Below are positions 60,692 to 64,000 of a stretch of DNA of 64,000 bases, piece by piece. Numbering within the stretch: the first letter of the stretch is position 1; each line of letters begins with the position of its first letter. The stretch is from Caulobacter sp. RHG1 (lineage in GTDB: Bacteria; Pseudomonadota; Alphaproteobacteria; Caulobacterales; Caulobacteraceae). Below the pieces are notes generated by a model. The model saw only the letters and a list, made by a program, of their open reading frames with translations. It was not told where the DNA came from and did no database searches. Where the stretch lies: positions 248,001 through 312,000 of the forward strand of contig NZ_SMZP01000004.1 of assembly GCF_013181195.1 (NCBI RefSeq), read 5' to 3'. The position numbers were made by a program, and so were the translations under genes.

Positions 60692-62716
60692 TCAGGCCTT
60701 CGCCGGCGCCCGTCCTGCGAACTCGAGGCGGCTAGCGTCTTGTTCGACGGCAAGATCGTAACGCCGGTTGGCGTCGGTCCACGCGAGGGTCAGGCTGACC
60801 GGCCGGCCGTGCAGGGTGCGGGTTTCGCGCCGGCCATCGTGGTCGGTCACGATGACCTTTCCCTTGCCGACGATCGTCACGGCCACGCCTTCGGAACGCA
60901 GGTCGAGGCGGGCCGACACGCTCTTCTGTCCTGCACCGACGAAGCGGCGATGGAAGCCTTCGGGGCCCATCACCTGCAGATCGTAGCGACTGTCGTCGCC
61001 AGTGCGCGCCCAGATTCCATCCAGTCGCTTGCCGGCCTCGACGGTGTAGCGGCGAGGACCGGCGTCCAGGGCGTGGCGGTCGTAGACATGGAAGACCGCG
61101 CCGCGTGCGCCCTTGTTGAGGAAGGCCAGCAGCACCTCGTCCTCACGCGCCGTCAGCTCGCACTCCAGATCGTAGGCAGCTGGGCAGGCAGGGCGGAAGC
61201 CTTCGACCTGCTGGGGGCGGGCCGGCATGGCCGGGATCGGCGGCGTGGTCTGGCGGGGCAGGGCGGCGGCGCGCATGGCGTCCTCGGCCGGATTGGGCAG
61301 CGACACGATCGCCGGATCGCGGCCGGTGAAGTCGAAGCACGAGGTCAGGTCGCCGCAGACCGTCCGCCGCCAGGGCGAGATGTTTGGCTCCATGACCCCG
61401 AACCGCTTTTCCAGGAACTGGATCACCGAGGTGTGGTCGAAGACCTCGGAATTGACCCGCCCGCCACGGCTCCAGGGCGACAGGACGTACATCGGCACAC
61501 GCGGGCCCAGGCCGTAGGGGCGGCCGACATACTCCGGCCTGTCCTGCTTGGCGTCGGCGGGACTGGGCACATGGTGGTATTCGCCGTCCAGCGCCACGGT
61601 CGAGGCGCCCAGGAGCTCGCCGCGCGGGTTGCGGGTTGGCGGGGCCGGCGGCGGCACGTGGTCGAAGAAGCCGTCGTTCTCGTCGAAATTGACGATCAGG
61701 ACCGTGCGCGCCCAGACCTCCGGATTGGCGGTCAGGGCGTTGATCACCTCGGCGGTATAGGCCGCGCCCTGGGCTGGGCTTGACGGACCGGGATGCTCCG
61801 AACCCTTGGCGGTGGCGATGATGTAGGACACCTGCGGCAGTTGGCCGGCCAGCACGTCGGCCTTCAGCCCGTCCAGCGCCCGGGTGGTCAGGGCGCGCGC
61901 CTTCAACTGCGGGTCCGAGCCGGGTTCGCCGGCGAAGGCCTTGCGGAACGCCTCGAAGCCGACCAGCGGGTTGTCGGTGTAGTTGTCGGCCATGTCCTGG
62001 TAGATGCGCCAGTCGACCCCTGCGGCCTGCAGGCGCTCGACATAGGTGGTCCAGCGGTAGGGGACGGGCGCGCCCTTGCCGTGCGGCGGCGCCAGGCTGT
62101 CATGGGAATTGCCGACGGCGGGGCCGCCCAGTCGCCCGGTTGGGTCGATGCCGCCGCTCCACAGCATCAGGCGGTTGGGGTTGGTGCCCATCTGCAGCGA
62201 GCAGAAACAGCCGTCGCACAGGGTGAAGGCGTCGGCCATGGCGTACTGGAACGGGATGTCGGCGCGATCGAAATAGCCCATCGCGTGCGCCTGCTTGGCC
62301 TCGGGCCAGCGACCCATCCGGCCCAGGTCCCAGGCCGCCTGGGCGTCTGGCCAGCTGTGCGGCGTGCCCTTCACCCGCATGTGGGCGAAGGTCTGGCGGA
62401 CGTTCAGCGGGAACGGCGCCAGCCAGCGCGGACCGCCGCTGATCCCGTCATGCTGCAGGAAGACGTCGCGCTGGGCCTTGTCCTCGATCGGCGGGGCGGG
62501 CGCGGGATGCCGATCCGAGAAGCCCTGCACGCCGCTCATCGTGCCGAAGTAGTGATCGAACGAGCGGTTCTCCTGCATCAGGATGACCACGTGCTGGACG
62601 TCCTGGATCGTGCCCGTTCGCACGTCTGGGGCGATGCCCATGGCGCGGGCGAGGGCGGGGAAGCTCGTGGCGGCGGCCAGGCCGGCCAACAGGCCGCGGC
62701 GATCGATCTGGGTCAT
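60692..62716 (-). CDS. Phosphocholine-specific phospholipase C (Tat-exported)
   Basis: 674 residues; AGGAG precedes the ATG. Twin-arginine signal with IDRRGLLAGLAAATSFPALARA. The catalytic phosphoesterase domain begins with VVILMQENRSFDHYFGTM (about 43-60), GMDP-type ALCDGCF-like segments (FTLCDGCFCSLQMGTNPNRL) and NFDENDGFFDHV. Two repeats of a C-terminal beta domain (about 480-670) are typical of this group. It cleaves the headgroup of phosphatidylcholine or sphingomyelin and can supply phosphate. Phosphate-starvation control is common in the family but not shown here. Confidence 0.92.
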   Translation of the reverse strand: MTQIDRRGLLAGLAAATSFPALARAMGIAPDVRTGTIQDVQHVVILMQENRSFDHYFGTMSGVQGFSDRHPAPAPPIEDKAQRDVFLQHDGISGGPRWLAPFPLNVRQTFAHMRVKGTPHSWPDAQAAWDLGRMGRWPEAKQAHAMGYFDRADIPFQYAMADAFTLCDGCFCSLQMGTNPNRLMLWSGGIDPTGRLGGPAVGNSHDSLAPPHGKGAPVPYRWTTYVERLQAAGVDWRIYQDMADNYTDNPLVGFEAFRKAFAGEPGSDPQLKARALTTRALDGLKADVLAGQLPQVSYIIATAKGSEHPGPSSPAQGAAYTAEVINALTANPEVWARTVLIVNFDENDGFFDHVPPPAPPTRNPRGELLGASTVALDGEYHHVPSPADAKQDRPEYVGRPYGLGPRVPMYVLSPWSRGGRVNSEVFDHTSVIQFLEKRFGVMEPNISPWRRTVCGDLTSCFDFTGRDPAIVSLPNPAEDAMRAAALPRQTTPPIPAMPARPQQVEGFRPACPAAYDLECELTAREDEVLLAFLNKGARGAVFHVYDRHALDAGPRRYTVEAGKRLDGIWARTGDDSRYDLQVMGPEGFHRRFVGAGQKSVSARLDLRSEGVAVTIVGKGKVIVTDHDGRRETRTLHGRPVSLTLAWTDANRRYDLAVEQDASRLEFAGRAPAKA

Positions 62717-62760
62717 GGAAGGCGCTCCTGCGCTCTTTGAATTCTGGGGGGAAAAGCTAC

Positions 62761-62794
62761 GACCCCGACCGCCAGGGGACCGGCGATCGGGGTC
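62761..62794 (-). terminator. Terminator downstream of the last TonB receptor gene
   Basis: GACCCCGA and TCGGGGTC form an 8-base stem; read on the minus strand it is followed by GTAGCTTTTCCC, a short T run. It lies 45 bases after the receptor stop and before the phospholipase gene. Confidence 0.65.
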
Positions 62795-62839
62795 AGCTTG
62801 CGACCGGGGCTTACCAGGCGCGATCCGGTCGAAGAGGGG

Positions 62840-64000
62840 TCAGTACCGGTAGGTCAGGCCGATCGCGTAGGAGCGGCCCATCTCCAGGGTCAGCTGCGGG
62901 ATTTCCTGGTTCCAGCCCACCCATTCCGTCCGCTTCTGGTTGGTCAGGTTGTTGGCGGTCAGGCGCAGCATCAGGTTGTCGCTGAAGCGATAGTTCGACG
63001 ACAGCGACAGCAGGCCCTGGTCGCCCCGGTACTTGTTGCGCGAGGCGGTGGAGTTGTTGGTCGCCACCAGGGTTTCGCCCGAATAGGTGTAGGCGACGCG
63101 CATCGACAGCGGACCGCGGTCGTAGGACAGCGCGGCGTTGCCGGTGATGTCCGGCTGCCAGGACATGGTCTTGGGCTGGTGGATCTTGCCGTCCGACATG
63201 GTCTGGAAGAAGTCCACGTCGACATAGGTGACGTTGCCCGAGATGGTGAAGCCGCGCAGGGCGTGCGGCAGTACGAAGTCAAGGTCGCGGACCACGTTCA
63301 GCTCCACGCCCTTGAAGTCGATCGGCTCGCCCGCGTTGATCTTCTGGGTCACGGTCGCCGTCACCTGGCTGCCCTGCCAGTCGATCGTCATGTCCTCGGT
63401 GGTGGTGAGGAACTCGTCCTTCATGTTCTTGTAGAAGAGGCTGAGCGAGACCACGCCGGCGTTCTTGGGAAAGAACCAGTCGAAGGCCAGGTCCAGGTTG
63501 TCCGACCGGCGCGGACGCAGGTTCGGATTGGCGCGGCTGAGGACATAGCCGCTCTCGTTGTTGTTCAGGGTCTCGCCGCGCGGGGCCACGTCCGAGAAGG
63601 CCGGACGGCCCACCGTGCGCGAATAGGCCGAGCGGATCCGCAGCTGGTCGTTGACCCGGTAGTCGACCGTCATCGACGGCAGGAAGTCGTGATAGCCGCC
63701 CTTGTTCTGGGTGTCGCCCCAGACGCCGTTGGCCTTGCGACGGCCGGTGGCCTCGGTGCTGGTGTCCTCGTAGCGGACGCCGGCGGTCAGGTTCCAGCGC
63801 TGGCCGGCATAGCGGATCATGCCGTAGCCGCTGAGCACGGTCTCCTTCATGCCGTAGTCCGACTTCTGGTCGTCATCCAGCTGCGGGTTGTTGATCCACT
63901 GGCCGGGGTTGGCCGCCAGGTGGGCGAAGAAGCTGCGCAGCGCCACGCCGGGATCGATGACGACCATGCACTGGCCCTTCAGCGCGCCGGGCGGGCGCAG
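62840..64000 (-). CDS. TonB-dependent receptor (5'-truncated by window edge)
   Basis: 386 residues of the C-terminal barrel; the frame is open to base 64000. Alternating strands (MTVDYRVNDQLRIRSAYSRTVG, LDLAFDWFFPKNAGVVSLSLFYKNMKDEF, MRVAYTYSGET) and the final aromatic IGLTYRY identify an outer-membrane receptor. The segment SRTVGRPAFSDVAPRG is the TonB receptor C-terminal signature found in the maltose/oligosaccharide and siderophore types of Caulobacter. It is upstream of the Tat phospholipase on the same strand, separated by a terminator. Plug and TonB box lie outside the window. Confidence 0.88.
   Translation of the reverse strand: MRPPGALKGQCMVVIDPGVALRSFFAHLAANPGQWINNPQLDDDQKSDYGMKETVLSGYGMIRYAGQRWNLTAGVRYEDTSTEATGRRKANGVWGDTQNKGGYHDFLPSMTVDYRVNDQLRIRSAYSRTVGRPAFSDVAPRGETLNNNESGYVLSRANPNLRPRRSDNLDLAFDWFFPKNAGVVSLSLFYKNMKDEFLTTTEDMTIDWQGSQVTATVTQKINAGEPIDFKGVELNVVRDLDFVLPHALRGFTISGNVTYVDVDFFQTMSDGKIHQPKTMSWQPDITGNAALSYDRGPLSMRVAYTYSGETLVATNNSTASRNKYRGDQGLLSLSSNYRFSDNLMLRLTANNLTNQKRTEWVGWNQEIPQLTLEMGRSYAIGLTYRY

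Overview
The window is high-GC, tightly packed alphaproteobacterial DNA and most likely comes from a Caulobacter-type genome. Supporting signs are TonB-dependent receptors, a DUF2336 protein, a perfect CtrA-type box (TTAA-N7-TTAACCAT), and an ElpS-like lipoprotein and TonB receptor directly before a gspC-N type II secretion operon, as is known for Caulobacter. No RNA genes, insertion sequences, prophage or CRISPR array were seen. About 57 protein genes are supported; those at both window edges are incomplete.

Layout. Bases 1-5.4 kb: amino-acid-oxidase-like flavoenzyme (cut), acyl-CoA dehydrogenase, TonB, a lytic transglycosylase behind the CtrA box, an intergenic palindromic repeat, a CoA-transferase and Rnk. 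5.6-16 kb: orphan hybrid histidine kinase, DUF2336 protein, NUDIX hydrolase, a four-gene Mla-type lipid transport operon, a globin-coupled chemoreceptor and a LacI regulator. 16-22 kb: sugar-type MFS transporter, rRNA/tRNA methyltransferase, a secreted esterase behind a perfect LacI-type operator, a WYL regulator/GST divergent pair with a dyad operator, an orphan 108-residue protein and a Fur-box flavoprotein.

22-37.6 kb is the secretion locus: elpS, a TonB receptor, a strong terminator, then twelve overlapping gsp genes (C to N), met head-on by the prepilin peptidase gene. The peptidase lies 9 bases downstream of nnrS and may share its promoter. 37.6-42.5 kb looks like a low-oxygen/nitric-oxide module: NnrS, a divergent Crp/FNR-type regulator with two TTG-N8-CAA boxes between them, a pterin-synthase-like protein lacking two zinc ligands, and a B12-dependent (oxygen-independent) ribonucleotide reductase.

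42.7-64 kb is catabolic and transport related: an autotransporter-type barrel protein; a LysR regulator followed by a GABA/putrescine-type operon (gabT, gabD, cupin, PuuB-like oxidase, 2-hydroxyacid dehydrogenase); a converging TonB receptor plus amino-acid ABC transporter unit; a LysR/mmsA divergent pair; a periplasmic amidohydrolase; a Tat-exported phospholipase C; and the 3' part of another TonB receptor. Neighbouring convergent genes repeatedly interlock at their stop codons, so transcription termination between them must rely on means other than intergenic hairpins.
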